Shown here piece after piece: positions 24,201-32,398 of a stretch of 64,000 bases of DNA. Source of the stretch: an uncultured Oscillospiraceae bacterium (GTDB taxonomy: Bacteria > Bacillota > Clostridia > Oscillospirales > Ruminococcaceae); assembly GCA_910584715.1 (NCBI GenBank), contig CAJUAN010000009.1, forward strand, positions 1 through 64,000, read 5' to 3'. Numbering within the stretch: the stretch's first letter is position 1; each line of letters begins with the position of its first letter. A program made the position numbers and the translations under genes. The notes beneath the pieces were generated by a model, which was not told the DNA's origin, did not search any database, and worked only from the letters and a program-made list of their open reading frames with translations.

Positions 24201-24283
24201 CGTTTTAATAGCGTTTTAATTATAAAACAACGCAAACAAGCCATTTGAACGGCATAGTGTTTTTATTAAAACGCTATTTTAAC
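24201..24283. repeat. Prophage CGTT repeat, site E (right end)
   Basis: CGTTTTAATAG at 24201 and CGTTTTAATTA at 24212 are tandem 11-bp units, with an inverted counterpart (TTAAAACGCTATTTTAAC) at 24265-24282. The same units occur at 5064. Placed between the repressor and the prophage end, they could be repressor or transposase sites. Confidence 0.55.
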
Positions 24284-24295
24284 ACCCAGAACAAT

Positions 24296-24352
24296 AAAAA
24301 GGCATTTCCAGTTGATTCTCAAAAAATCAGCCGAAAATGCCTTTATTTTTTT
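24296..24352. terminator. Strong hairpin with T-run near prophage end
   Basis: Arms AAAAAGGCATTT (24296-24307) and AAATGCCTTT (24335-24344) followed by ATTTTTTT. It would stop rightward transcription before the host junction, insulating prophage and host. Confidence 0.6.
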
Positions 24353-24419
24353 GACACCATATTTTTCCACCGTCACGAAGCGTCAAGGTTAAAAACACCT
24401 ATTCTGCGCCATTTTCCAC

Positions 24420-24468
24420 CTTTTCAAACCTATTTCAAGGGTTGTCAAGGTTTTTCAAGTTTTTTGCA
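24420..24468. other. Prophage right end with CTTGA direct repeats
   Basis: Read inward from the proposed end, the sequence starts TG and carries CTTGAAAAAC, CTTGACAACC and CTTGAAATAG in near-tandem steps of about 10-12 bp, then a further CCTTGACG at 24380-24387. Such short direct repeats are typical transposase-binding sites at the ends of transposable phages. The exact terminus is inferred from the host frame resuming at 24471. Confidence 0.5.
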
Positions 24469-24470
24469 TT

Positions 24471-25135
24471 TTGCGCGTCAAGCAACAAATATACAGCCAC
24501 ATATCGGGAATAGACCTTGTTCAGGCAAAGGACGGCGTATGGTACATTCTTGAGGATAACCTCCGCATACCCTCGGGAGCATCTTATCCGCTTATTGCGC
24601 GGGAGCTTTGCAGAATGGCAAGTCCCGCGGCTTTCCGAGAGGAAAGCGTAAGGGACAACCGCGATTACGCAGCTTTGCTCCGCGAGACTATGGATAACGT
24701 AAACCGCGGCGGGATAAACGTTATACTTACCCCGGGACGGTACAACGCCGCGTATTTTGAACATTCATATTTCGCCGAAAAAACAGGGGCGGTGCTTGTT
24801 CAGAATACCGACCTTTTTGTGGAAAACAATATTCTCTATATGAAGGATTATCAGGGCGGAAAGACCCGCGTGGGCGCGGTATACAGGAGAATTTCCGACG
24901 AGTATCTCGACCCGCTTACGTTCCTGCCCGAATCCCTTATAGGAGTACCCCACATTATGGACGCGTACCGCGCGGGAAATACGGCGATAATCAACGCCCC
25001 GGGAAACGGCGTTGCCGACGACAAGGGCATATATTATTTCGTACCGAAAATGATAAAATATTATCTGGGCGAGGAGCCTGTTTTACGCAACGCTCCTACC
25101 TATCTTCCCTACTATGAGGAGGACAGGAAATACGT
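24471..25135 (+). pseudogene. Circularly permuted ATP-grasp gene, both ends lost
   Basis: The frame encodes the middle of a DUF404/407-type ATP-grasp protein: HISGIDLVQAKDGVWYILEDN, then RIPSGASYPL, a VILTPGRYNAAYFEHSY segment, INAPGNGVADDKGIYYFVP and YEEDRKYV. These enzymes often cluster with alpha-E and transglutaminase-like proteins. The 5' part is cut off by the prophage end and should lie beyond the window's left edge. The 3' part is lost at 25131-25140, where the frame runs antisense into metN. It cannot make a working enzyme. Confidence 0.85.
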
Positions 25136-25337
25136 TTTTTCCGTCGGTAATAACGCTTCCCGCCGAAACGCTCTGCATGCCGTTCACGGTACGCAGCAGG
25201 GTGCTTTTTCCCGCGCCGCTGCCGCCGACTATACCGAAAACCGAACCCTGCGGCACTGAAAAGGACACATTGTCTACCGCGCGTATTTTCCTCTTTTTTT
25301 CGGAAAATTCCACGCTTACATTCTTAAATTCTATCAT
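25083..25337 (-). pseudogene. metN: Truncated methionine ABC transporter ATPase
   Basis: Starting at ATG 25337, 69 residues are MetN-like: IEFKNVSVEFSEKKRKIRAV, Walker A GGSGAGKST and ITDGKNV. From about 25135 downward the frame enters the antisense of the ATP-grasp fragment and stops at 25083. Signature motif, Walker B and substrate domains are missing, and no metI follows. MetQ upstream is therefore left without its partners unless another copy exists elsewhere. Confidence 0.85.
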
Positions 25338-25350
25338 GTCCGAACTCCCT

Positions 25351-26181
25351 TTAATCGTTATAGTTCGAGGGCTTGTTGAATGCCATGTACTGATTTGACG
25401 GGTCTTCGATAACGGAGCGGAATTCCTCCGAATGTACCGCCGCGGCAATGTCCTTTGCAAAGGCCTTGTCGGCATCCTCCGTCCTTACCGCGATAACGTT
25501 GTAGTAGCCCTCGCCAAGCTGTTCTATGTACACTGCGTCCGCAAGGTCGAGCCCCGCGCTCAAAGCGTAGTTTCCGTTTATCACCGCAAGCCCCGTACTG
25601 TCAAGAACCGTGGGAAGTATCTCGGCGTTTACCTCCTTGAAAACAAGGGACTTTGGGTTCTCCGAAATATCCTTTACCGTCGCCTTGCTCGGGTCAATGC
25701 TTGGGTCGAGAGTTATTATGCCCGTCTGCGCCAGTACCCTTAACGCTCTTGCAAGGTTTGTGTCGTCGTTTGGTATGGCAACCTCCGAACCCTCGGAAAC
25801 GCTGTCTATGCTCTCAAAGCCGTTTGAGAAAATACCCATTGCCGCCGTGGGTACTTCGGTTATGTACGTAAGGTCAAGACCGTGCTCCTCGGAAAATTTT
25901 TTCAGATATGTGGAGTGCTGAAAAACATTCGCGTCTATCTCGTTTTCCGCAAGTGCGTTGTTCGGCTGAACATAGTCGGAAAAATCGACATATTCCACCG
26001 TGTAGCCCTTTGCTTCAAGCTGCGGCTGGATACCCTCGCGAAACATATCCTCGTAGGGTCCCGCGCAGACTCCCACTCGGATAAGATTTTCCGAAGCCGT
26101 TTTTCCACAGCCCGAAAAAGCTGCTGCGCTTATTACAAGTACGCTTAAAACTGCCGCTGCCTTTAAAATAATTCTTTTCAT
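25351..26181 (-). CDS. metQ: MetQ/NlpA methionine-binding lipoprotein
   Basis: The 276-residue lipoprotein has a signal peptide with lipobox FSGC (Cys about 24) and the NlpA body: VGVCAGPYEDMF, VEYVDFSDYVQPNNALAENEIDANVFQHSTYL, IPNDDTNLARALRVLA. It binds methionine outside the membrane for a MetNI transporter. ATG 26181 is seven bases from GGAGG; the ATG at 26196 overlaps that RBS. Downstream metN is truncated, so this is an orphan or works with another ABC unit. Confidence 0.88.
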   Translation of the reverse strand: MKRIILKAAAVLSVLVISAAAFSGCGKTASENLIRVGVCAGPYEDMFREGIQPQLEAKGYTVEYVDFSDYVQPNNALAENEIDANVFQHSTYLKKFSEEHGLDLTYITEVPTAAMGIFSNGFESIDSVSEGSEVAIPNDDTNLARALRVLAQTGIITLDPSIDPSKATVKDISENPKSLVFKEVNAEILPTVLDSTGLAVINGNYALSAGLDLADAVYIEQLGEGYYNVIAVRTEDADKAFAKDIAAAVHSEEFRSVIEDPSNQYMAFNKPSNYND

Positions 26182-26221
26182 TTTGAATACCTCCAAATAA
26201 TTTGTTTTGGTTTACGACTAT

Positions 26222-26269
26222 ATTATATAACCGAAATTTTTATTTGTCCAATATCAGATATGTATTGTA
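26222..26269 (-). promoter_or_regulatory. metQ promoter with upstream motif
   Basis: TTGGAC (26246-26251) and TATAAT (26222-26227) with an 18-bp spacer. A CAGATATGTATTGTA element at 26255-26269, just upstream of the -35, matches CAGATAGGTATTATA found at the por and nifS promoters in 13 of 15 positions. Confidence 0.6.
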
Positions 26270-26300
26270 GGTGATAGAAAAATACTATATGCGTGCTCCG

Positions 26301-26340
26301 AAAAAAACGAAACGGGAGCAGCATTTCACCGCTCCCGTTT
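26301..26340 (-). terminator. Terminator after paaK-like gene
   Basis: Stem AAACGGGAGC/GCTCCCGTTT (26310-26319 and 26331-26340), followed on the minus strand by a run of seven T (26301-26307). It ends the paaK transcript before the metQ promoter. Confidence 0.8.
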
Positions 26341-26359
26341 CAAAGGGGGTTATGGAAGT

Positions 26360-27703
26360 TTAAATGGAATAATCAAGCTTTCTCTCGTCGATAATGCGGC
26401 GGGATTTATGCTCCGAACGGGTATCAAGCCCTCCGTCGGGGTGTACGACAACGCTGTACGGCTTAACGCCTATTCTTGCTTTAAGTGCGTCGGAAGTCCT
26501 CTGCGCCACGGCTTCGTCGTCCTCTGTACTGCCGTGGTTCTTCTCTATCTCAACGGAATATTTGCAGGTGAAGTCTTTCTCGAAAACGCGGATAAGGTAC
26601 TCGCCCGTAATGCCGTCAAGGTTGCGTATGACCGCCTCAATGTCGCTGGGGAACACGTTTACAGCCGAGACGATAAACATATCGTCCTTTCTGCCGTTTA
26701 TGTAAATTCTGCCGTGAGTGCGTCCGCATTTGCAGGGTGTTGTGTCTATCCTGCCGATGTCGCCCGTTCTGAACCTGATGAGGGGACGTGCGTGCTTTCT
26801 GAGCGTTGTGAACACCAATTCGCCCACCTCTCCCGCAGGGAGGACTTCTCCCGTATGTATGTCGACCGTCTCCACAAGAATGTGATTTTCCGCGATATGC
26901 AGACCGTCGTGATATTCGCAGTGAGCGGCGCAGGCTCCGAAAATGTCGGACAAGCCGTAGAAGTCGTAGACCTCCGCGCCCCACAAGTCCTCGATAGCCT
27001 TTCGGGTAGCGTCGATAGAGCCGCCAAGCTCTCCCGCAACGATTATCTTCTTTATGGACAGGTCTTTTTTGGGGTCGATACCCGCCTTTTTGGCTTTCTC
27101 TCCAAGCTGCCACGCGTAGGACGGACTCGTCCAGATGATAGTGGGCTGATAGGTCTGCAAAATGAACAACAGACGTTCGCTGGGCAGCGTGCCGCCCCAT
27201 ATGCACAGCGCGCCGAGATTTTGCGCGCCGATAACGTCGGGACCGCCTACGTACAGCGAGAAATTGAGGGCGTGAACGTACCTGTCGCTGGGTCTCATTC
27301 CCACCTGCCAGAACCAGCGGCTCTCGGTGTCCTGAAACTCGTCGAAGTCCTTTTTGGTAAAGGGACTCATTGTGGGTACTCCCGTTGAGCCGGACGACGT
27401 TGAAATAAACACCACGTCCTCCTCGGGGACGGCACAGAGCTCTCCCAAAAACGAGCCGACGCCCTGCGTGTCACGCTGTGTTACCTTGTTGATAAATGGG
27501 AACTTGGCAATGTCCGCAAGAGTGTGAATGTCCTCCGGCTTCACCCCTGCCGCGTCAAAGGAACGCTTATAGTAGGGCGCGTTATCGTATGCGAACTTAA
27601 CTATCTCTTTCAAGTCCTCAAGCTGACGTTTTTCAAGTTCCTCACGGGGCATGGTCTCCAATGCCTCGTCCCAGTATTTATTTTCAACATTTCTTTTGCT
27701 CAT
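26360..27703 (-). CDS. Phenylacetate-CoA ligase-like (PaaK family)
   Basis: The 447-residue AMP-forming ligase has the P-loop SSGSTGVPT (about 103), FYGLSDIFG, FRTGDIGRI and GRKDDMFIVSAVNVFP, characteristic of PaaK. It activates an arylacetate or related acid to its CoA thioester. ATG 27703 follows GGAGG; a longer frame to 27754 is unlikely. Its neighbours (LysR, aminotransferase, porGDAB) suggest acid to acyl-CoA to 2-oxo acid to amino acid, or the reverse. The substrate is not fixed by sequence. Confidence 0.82.
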   Translation of the reverse strand: MSKRNVENKYWDEALETMPREELEKRQLEDLKEIVKFAYDNAPYYKRSFDAAGVKPEDIHTLADIAKFPFINKVTQRDTQGVGSFLGELCAVPEEDVVFISTSSGSTGVPTMSPFTKKDFDEFQDTESRWFWQVGMRPSDRYVHALNFSLYVGGPDVIGAQNLGALCIWGGTLPSERLLFILQTYQPTIIWTSPSYAWQLGEKAKKAGIDPKKDLSIKKIIVAGELGGSIDATRKAIEDLWGAEVYDFYGLSDIFGACAAHCEYHDGLHIAENHILVETVDIHTGEVLPAGEVGELVFTTLRKHARPLIRFRTGDIGRIDTTPCKCGRTHGRIYINGRKDDMFIVSAVNVFPSDIEAVIRNLDGITGEYLIRVFEKDFTCKYSVEIEKNHGSTEDDEAVAQRTSDALKARIGVKPYSVVVHPDGGLDTRSEHKSRRIIDERKLDYSI

Positions 27704-27745
27704 AATTTTTCCTCCAAATATGCAATAGATTTTCCTTATGCTGTT

Positions 27746-27790
27746 ATTATACACCTATAATTCCTATTTGTCTAATATGTATTATAAATA
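27746..27790 (-). promoter_or_regulatory. paaK promoter with candidate operators
   Basis: TTAGAC (27770-27775) and TATAAT (27746-27751), 18-bp spacer. The spacer holds ATAGGAATTATAGG (minus strand). TATGTATTATAAATA (27776-27790, plus strand) abuts the -35 and matches the por promoter motif in 14 of 15 positions. The arrangement copies the metQ promoter. Confidence 0.55.
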
Positions 27791-27834
27791 CACAGCTATA
27801 AGAAAAATCTATAACCAAATGAGGGGATGCAATG

Positions 27835-28743
27835 TTACCCGCCGCTTTCCAAAAACGCTTTCAGCTTTTCTATGTAATTTTTTCCCGTGTCGCTTAAAAT
27901 AATATTTTTCCGCAGGATATAGCCTATCTCCATAAGGTCGGCGTTGTCCGCGATGGGTATGGCGGCGTAGTCCTCTCCGTTAAGGCTGCCGCAGATTATT
28001 CCCGAGCAGAACGTGTAGCCGCCCAATCCTTTCATTAAATTCAGCATTGTGGAACGGTCCGTCGCCTTTATAACGCGGGAATATTCGGAGGTGCCGAAAA
28101 TTTCCTCCGCAAAATAAAAGGAACCCTTGTCCCCCTGCTCAAAGGTCAGGCAGGGATAGCTTTCAAGCTCCGAAAGGCTGACGGCTTCACGTCCCGCAAG
28201 AGGGTGTCCTTTCCACAAATAGGCGTACACCCCGCAGTCCGTCAGGTGGTGGAATTCAAGCTGATTTGCGTTAAGGATTTTCGTGATAAACTGCCTGTTG
28301 AAGCTGCTCAGGTACAAAATTCCTATCTCGCTTTTGAGGGAAACAACGTCGTTTATCACGTCGGCGGTGTTGGTCTCCCGAACGGCGAACTCGTAATCGC
28401 AGGTGTCGTACTCCTTGACCGTATCGACAAAAGCCTGCACCGCAAAGGAGTAATGCTGCGCCGAAACGCCGAATTTCCGCTTGACCCTGCCGCCGCTGTA
28501 TTTTTCCGAAAGGGTCTCATACTGCTGGTAGACCTGCCGCGCGTGGGTGAGAAACTCCATGCCGTCCGCGGTGAGAGAAACGCCCTTTCCGCTGCGGTTG
28601 AAGACGGTTATGCCTATCTCCTTTTCAAGCTCCTTGACGGCGGCGGTAAGGCTCGGCTGTGAGATATAGAGCAGCTCCGCAGCCTTGTTCATAGAGCCTG
28701 TTTCGGAAATCACTATCGCGTAATGTATCTGCTGCAAGGTCAT
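27835..28743 (-). CDS. LysR-family transcriptional regulator
   Basis: The 302-residue protein has the LysR HTH at residues 1-60 (MTLQQIHYAIVISETGSMNKAAELLYISQPSLT) and an effector-binding domain ending near 295. It probably controls the adjacent paaK and aminotransferase/por genes; motif copies next to the metQ and paaK -35 boxes are candidate sites. The effector is unknown; aromatic or sulfur amino acid derivatives are reasonable guesses. Confidence 0.85.
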   Translation of the reverse strand: MTLQQIHYAIVISETGSMNKAAELLYISQPSLTAAVKELEKEIGITVFNRSGKGVSLTADGMEFLTHARQVYQQYETLSEKYSGGRVKRKFGVSAQHYSFAVQAFVDTVKEYDTCDYEFAVRETNTADVINDVVSLKSEIGILYLSSFNRQFITKILNANQLEFHHLTDCGVYAYLWKGHPLAGREAVSLSELESYPCLTFEQGDKGSFYFAEEIFGTSEYSRVIKATDRSTMLNLMKGLGGYTFCSGIICGSLNGEDYAAIPIADNADLMEIGYILRKNIILSDTGKNYIEKLKAFLESGG

Positions 28744-28769
28744 GGCAGTATTCCTCCCGACGCATTTTT

Positions 28770-28856
28770 AAATGTAGGGGACGGGTTTCCCGTCCCATGA
28801 TATCCGACACTTGTACCGTAACCGCGGGACGGGAGACCCGTCCCCTACGGAAATGT
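28770..28856. repeat. Palindromic intergenic repeat (REP/MITE-like)
   Basis: A near-perfect inverted repeat: GTAGGGGACGGGT at 28774 pairs with ACCCGTCCCCTAC ending at 28848. Each arm is itself a hairpin (GGGACGGG-TTT-CCCGTCCC). AAATGT occurs on both sides (28770-28775 and 28851-28856), as a short target duplication would. It lies between the LysR and aminotransferase genes and could form a cruciform or RNA hairpin. Confidence 0.7.
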
Positions 28857-28874
28857 AAAACATACTGCAAATTA

Positions 28875-30041
28875 TTATTTAACCGACATTTTTTCCCGCA
28901 TATTTTCAAGACGGTTCAGCGCGTCGTTAAGGGTCTCAGTCCGCTTCGCGAAGTGCATACGTATGTAGCGGTTCTCCGGTTCCCTGAAAAAGCTTGATCC
29001 GGGGACAGCCCCCACGCCTACCTTTTCCGCAAGCCTTTCGCAGAATTCAAGGTCGCTTTCGTAACCGTACTCGGAAACGTCCAGCAGCACGTAATACGCC
29101 CCCTGGGGCTCAGTGTGAGCGATTTTCAAGTCCTCCAGACCCTTTAGGAAAAGACCGCGCTTTTCGGTGTACTTCGCCTGCAATTCCGCGTAGTAACCGT
29201 CCCCGAAATTAAGTCCGGTAACAGCAGCTTCCTGCAAGGGCGCGGCTGCTCCCACCGTAAGAAAATCGTGTACCTTTTTCACCCTGTCAATAACCTCGGG
29301 GGACGCGATAACGTACCCCAAACGCCAGCCCGTTATTGAGTATGTTTTCGACAGAGAACTGCACGTGATAGTCCTGTCCCGCATATTGGGCAGGGAGGCA
29401 AAATAAACGTGCTTGTTGGGCGCGTAAACGATATGCTCGTAAACCTCGTCGGTGATTACAAAGGCGTCGTATTTTTCTGCAAGACCCGCGATAATTTTCA
29501 GCTCGTCATGGGTAAAAACCTTTCCGCAGGGATTGGACGGGTTGCATAAAATAAGCGCCTTTGGCTTCTGCTTAAACGCCGCTTCAAGTACGTCCGCGTC
29601 AAAGGAAAATTCGGGAGGATTCAGCGGGACATAGATAGGCTCCGCTCCCGAAAGAATGGTGTCCGCGCCGTAATTTTCGTAAAACGGCGAGAAGATTATC
29701 ACCTTGTCCCCGGGGTTCGTAACGCTCATCATAGCCGCCATCATGGCTTCCGTACTGCCGCAGGTGACCACAATTTCGCCGTTTGGGTCGAGCTTCATTC
29801 CCGTGAAATGCTCCTGCTTTTTCGCCAGAGCCTCGCGGAAATTCTGAGCTCCCCAGGTTATGGAATACTGGTGGAAATCCTCCCCCGTTATCTCGGCAAA
29901 ACGGTCGAGAATTTCTTTCGGCGGGTCAAAATCGGGGAAACCCTGCGAAAGATTCACCGCTCCGTATTGGTTTGAAATTCTGGTCATACGCCTTATGACC
30001 GAGTCTGTAAAGCTTTCCGTTCTTGTTGAAAGAGTCGGCAT
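28875..30041 (-). CDS. Class I/II (aromatic-type) aminotransferase
   Basis: The 388-residue PLP enzyme shows NLSQGFPDFDPP, LCNPSNPCGKV, DEVYEHIVY and the lysine site SSLSKTYSITGWRLGY, placing it with kynurenine/methionine/glutamine-type aminotransferases of fold I. It interconverts an amino acid and its 2-oxo acid. ATG 30041 follows AAAGGAG; it is five bases from porB, so it belongs to the por operon. It supplies or uses the oxo acid handled by PorGDAB. Confidence 0.85.
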   Translation of the reverse strand: MPTLSTRTESFTDSVIRRMTRISNQYGAVNLSQGFPDFDPPKEILDRFAEITGEDFHQYSITWGAQNFREALAKKQEHFTGMKLDPNGEIVVTCGSTEAMMAAMMSVTNPGDKVIIFSPFYENYGADTILSGAEPIYVPLNPPEFSFDADVLEAAFKQKPKALILCNPSNPCGKVFTHDELKIIAGLAEKYDAFVITDEVYEHIVYAPNKHVYFASLPNMRDRTITCSSLSKTYSITGWRLGYVIASPEVIDRVKKVHDFLTVGAAAPLQEAAVTGLNFGDGYYAELQAKYTEKRGLFLKGLEDLKIAHTEPQGAYYVLLDVSEYGYESDLEFCERLAEKVGVGAVPGSSFFREPENRYIRMHFAKRTETLNDALNRLENMREKMSVK

Positions 30042-30046
30042 AAAAA

Positions 30047-30943
30047 TTACTCCTTTGTTTTCCAGTTTTTGCGTATTTTCTCCCATTTTTCGTCACGGGA
30101 ACGCACTATCAGGGCAATGTCCTCATCGGTAAGATGTTTGAACCGTCCCTGCTTTTTCAGGTACTCCGCCACGTCGGTAAATTCCTTTGGGTCGCGGTTC
30201 AGAATAAATTCGCCGTTTTCGTACTCCGCAAGATACCACAGACCGCAGTCGACTATCTCCCGTGCGGCTTCAACCGTGTCGCTGACGGGTATTCCCCACC
30301 CCGTGGGACATGGCGCGATAACGTGTATATATTTCGTACCCTTTATTTGGGACGCTTTTTTCACCTTGTCCAGAAAATCGTTCATATAGCCGACGGTAGC
30401 CGTCGCCGCATAGGGAATATCGTGGGCGGCGGCAATCTCAAACATATTCTTTTTGGGACGGATATTTCCGTGAATATTTTTTCCCGCAGGGGTTGTGGTG
30501 GTTTTCGCCCCGAAAGGCGTAAGACCGCTTTTCTGTATGCCCGTGTTCATATACGCCTCGTTGTCGTAACAAATGTAAATAATGTTGTCGTTACGGTCAA
30601 TAGCTCCCGAAAGAGCCTGTATGCCAATGTCAGCGGTACCGCCGTCCCCCGCGAAGCCAACGGCTGTAAAATCGGTAATTCCCCGCGCCCGAAAGCCGGC
30701 TTCTATGCCCGTGAGCATCGAAGCCGTACCCGCAAATGTGGAAATTATCGCGTTGTTCCCGAAGCAAAGCTGCGGGAAATTAAATCCAACCGCCGACATA
30801 CACCCCGCAGGAAGTACCGCAACGGCGTTTTTGCCCAGTACCTTTAACGCGTTCCGCACCGCGAGACTTCCTCCGCAGCCTGCGCAGGCTTTGTGTCCGT
30901 AGAAAAATTCTTCTTTACACAATTCTTTAGCGGTCACGCTCAT
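30047..30943 (-). CDS. porB: 2-oxoacid:ferredoxin oxidoreductase, beta subunit
   Basis: The 298-residue TPP-binding subunit has the cluster-binding CxGCG segment (HKACAGCGGS), the TPP motif GFAGDGGTADIG and a third cysteine in APCPTGWG. It forms the catalytic centre with PorA. It is the last por gene, overlapping porA by 17 bases. Substrate could be pyruvate, a branched-chain, methionine-derived or aryl oxo acid; the neighbouring PaaK favours a non-pyruvate substrate. Confidence 0.85.
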   Translation of the reverse strand: MSVTAKELCKEEFFYGHKACAGCGGSLAVRNALKVLGKNAVAVLPAGCMSAVGFNFPQLCFGNNAIISTFAGTASMLTGIEAGFRARGITDFTAVGFAGDGGTADIGIQALSGAIDRNDNIIYICYDNEAYMNTGIQKSGLTPFGAKTTTTPAGKNIHGNIRPKKNMFEIAAAHDIPYAATATVGYMNDFLDKVKKASQIKGTKYIHVIAPCPTGWGIPVSDTVEAAREIVDCGLWYLAEYENGEFILNRDPKEFTDVAEYLKKQGRFKHLTDEDIALIVRSRDEKWEKIRKNWKTKE

Positions 30944-32108
30944 TTTCGTCCACCTCTATCCCTATAAAATTTACCTTTTTATCTGTACCTTTTTCAATTG
31001 TACCGAAAATATTTTCAATGTCCGCGGTGGAAATATTCCTGCCGCCCAGTCCGCCGATAAAATTGTATGTTGGCAACGTCACGCCGTGCTTAAACAGCGC
31101 GGAATTTACGTTTGTGTAAACCGTGCCCTCGTTTCCGAAGGAAATATCCTTTTCCAGTACGGCGGCGGCTTTTGCGTTTTTCAGGACTTCCGCAAGCTCG
31201 GCGGCGGGGAAAGGTCTCATATAGCGTATGCGTACAACGCCGACGCGCTTCCCCTCTGCCCGTAGCTTGTCCGCGGTCTCGCGGCAAAGTCCCGCAATAC
31301 TGCCCAAAGTCACGATAATATAATCCGCGTCGTCGGCAAGATATTTTTCGATAAGTCCCGTGTACTTCCTGCCGAAAATCTCCGCAAATTTTTCCTCCGC
31401 CTCGGTTATCACGGCAGCCGCTTCAAGCATAGCTTTATGCTCCTTGTACTTGAAAATATAGTTATGCTCGGGACCCGCCGAGAACGCCATATTTTTCGGT
31501 GCGTCCGGATCAAGCTTGTTTTCTGTTTCGTAGGGCGGCAGGAATTTTTCCGCAAGGGACGTTTCGGGAACGTCCACCTCCTCATAAGTGTGGGTCAGAA
31601 TAAATCCGTCCAAGTTTGCCATAAACGGCGTGGACACCCGCTTGTTCTCGGCAATGTAAAAGCTCATCAGCGCAAGGTCAAGGCTCTCCTGAGCGTTTTC
31701 GGCGTACGCCTGTATCCAGCCGCTGTCAAGGAGCGCAAGGCTGTCCCGCTGGTCGCCGTAGATATTCCAAGGCAAAGCTGTGGAACGGTTTGCGTTCATC
31801 ATAACTATAGGGAAGCGTCCCCCCGAGGCGTACACAAGACATTCCGCCATATAAAGCAAGCCTTGCGATGAGGTCGCCGTAAACGCCCGCACTCCCGCCG
31901 CGCTTGCTCCCATTGCGCAGGACAGCGCGGAATGCTCCGACTCGACATGGATAAATTCTGACTTTAAGCTGCCGTCCTCAACCATTTCGGAAAGCCGCTC
32001 CACAACGATAGTCTGGGGCGTTATCGGGTACGCGGATATAACGTCCGGCCTTGCGAGACGAACGCCCTCCGCAAAGGCTTCGTCGCCGGACAGAAATTTT
32101 TTCGCCAT
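30927..32108 (-). CDS. porA: 2-oxoacid:ferredoxin oxidoreductase, alpha subunit
   Basis: A 393-residue PorA: SGDEAFAEGVRLARPDVISAYPITPQT, FIHVESEHSALSCAMGASAAG and the domain II VVRIRYMRPFP. It binds substrate and CoA next to TPP. The ATG shares one base with the porD stop, so the genes are translated together. Confidence 0.88.
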   Translation of the reverse strand: MAKKFLSGDEAFAEGVRLARPDVISAYPITPQTIVVERLSEMVEDGSLKSEFIHVESEHSALSCAMGASAAGVRAFTATSSQGLLYMAECLVYASGGRFPIVMMNANRSTALPWNIYGDQRDSLALLDSGWIQAYAENAQESLDLALMSFYIAENKRVSTPFMANLDGFILTHTYEEVDVPETSLAEKFLPPYETENKLDPDAPKNMAFSAGPEHNYIFKYKEHKAMLEAAAVITEAEEKFAEIFGRKYTGLIEKYLADDADYIIVTLGSIAGLCRETADKLRAEGKRVGVVRIRYMRPFPAAELAEVLKNAKAAAVLEKDISFGNEGTVYTNVNSALFKHGVTLPTYNFIGGLGGRNISTADIENIFGTIEKGTDKKVNFIGIEVDENERDR

Positions 32109-32398
32109 TACCGCTCACTCTCCATTTCAATGGCTTTGGGCTTGCATATTTTCGAGCATATTCCGCAGCCCTTGCAGAAGTCGTAATCGACCTCCGCTTT
32201 GCCGTTTTTCATTGAGATAACGCCGTCGGGACAGTACAGGCAGCACTGCATACAGCCAACGCATTTATCCACGTCCACAACGGGTCGGACGCTTCTCCAG
32301 CCGCTGTTTTTCATAACCAGATAACCCGCCTCGAAAGCGGTATTTTCGGGAATATCCTCAAAGCCGAACTGCTTTTTTTCTCTCAAAAAAGGTGTCAT
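32108..32398 (-). CDS. porD: 2-oxoacid:ferredoxin oxidoreductase, delta (ferredoxin) subunit
   Basis: A 96-residue protein with two [4Fe-4S] motifs, CVGCMQCCLYCP and CKGCGICSKICK. It relays electrons from the catalytic subunits to ferredoxin. ATG 32398 overlaps the porG stop (ATGA); the longer frame opening at 32485 lies inside porG. The four separate subunits (G-D-A-B order) are the ancestral-type enzyme rather than the single-chain PFOR of many clostridia. Confidence 0.88.
   Translation of the reverse strand: MTPFLREKKQFGFEDIPENTAFEAGYLVMKNSGWRSVRPVVDVDKCVGCMQCCLYCPDGVISMKNGKAEVDYDFCKGCGICSKICKPKAIEMESER

Larger units (their letters stand above)
1..24468. mobile_element. Mu-like transposable prophage (partial, runs off left edge)
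   Basis: Mu-type replication genes (MuA-like DDE transposase, MuB-like ATPase, GemA, Mor-like activator, Gp27-like protein) sit beside a CI-like repressor and a head-tail module. All lytic genes read leftwards; repressor and one accessory gene read rightwards. I place the right boundary at a CA dinucleotide at 24467-24468, because the host ATP-grasp reading frame resumes immediately after it and Mu-type elements end in TG...CA. The inner flank carries short CTTGA-type direct repeats suited to transposase binding. The other end and the target duplication lie outside the window, so the exact base is inferred. Confidence 0.88.

Noticed and set aside
5064..24283. CRISPR interpretation of the scattered CGTT repeats
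   Set aside because: Units are 11 bp, tandem without spacers, and dispersed over five loci with no cas genes.
26408..27388. 326-codon frame opposite the paaK-like gene
   Set aside because: Composition shadow of a real gene; no RBS and no recognisable domain.
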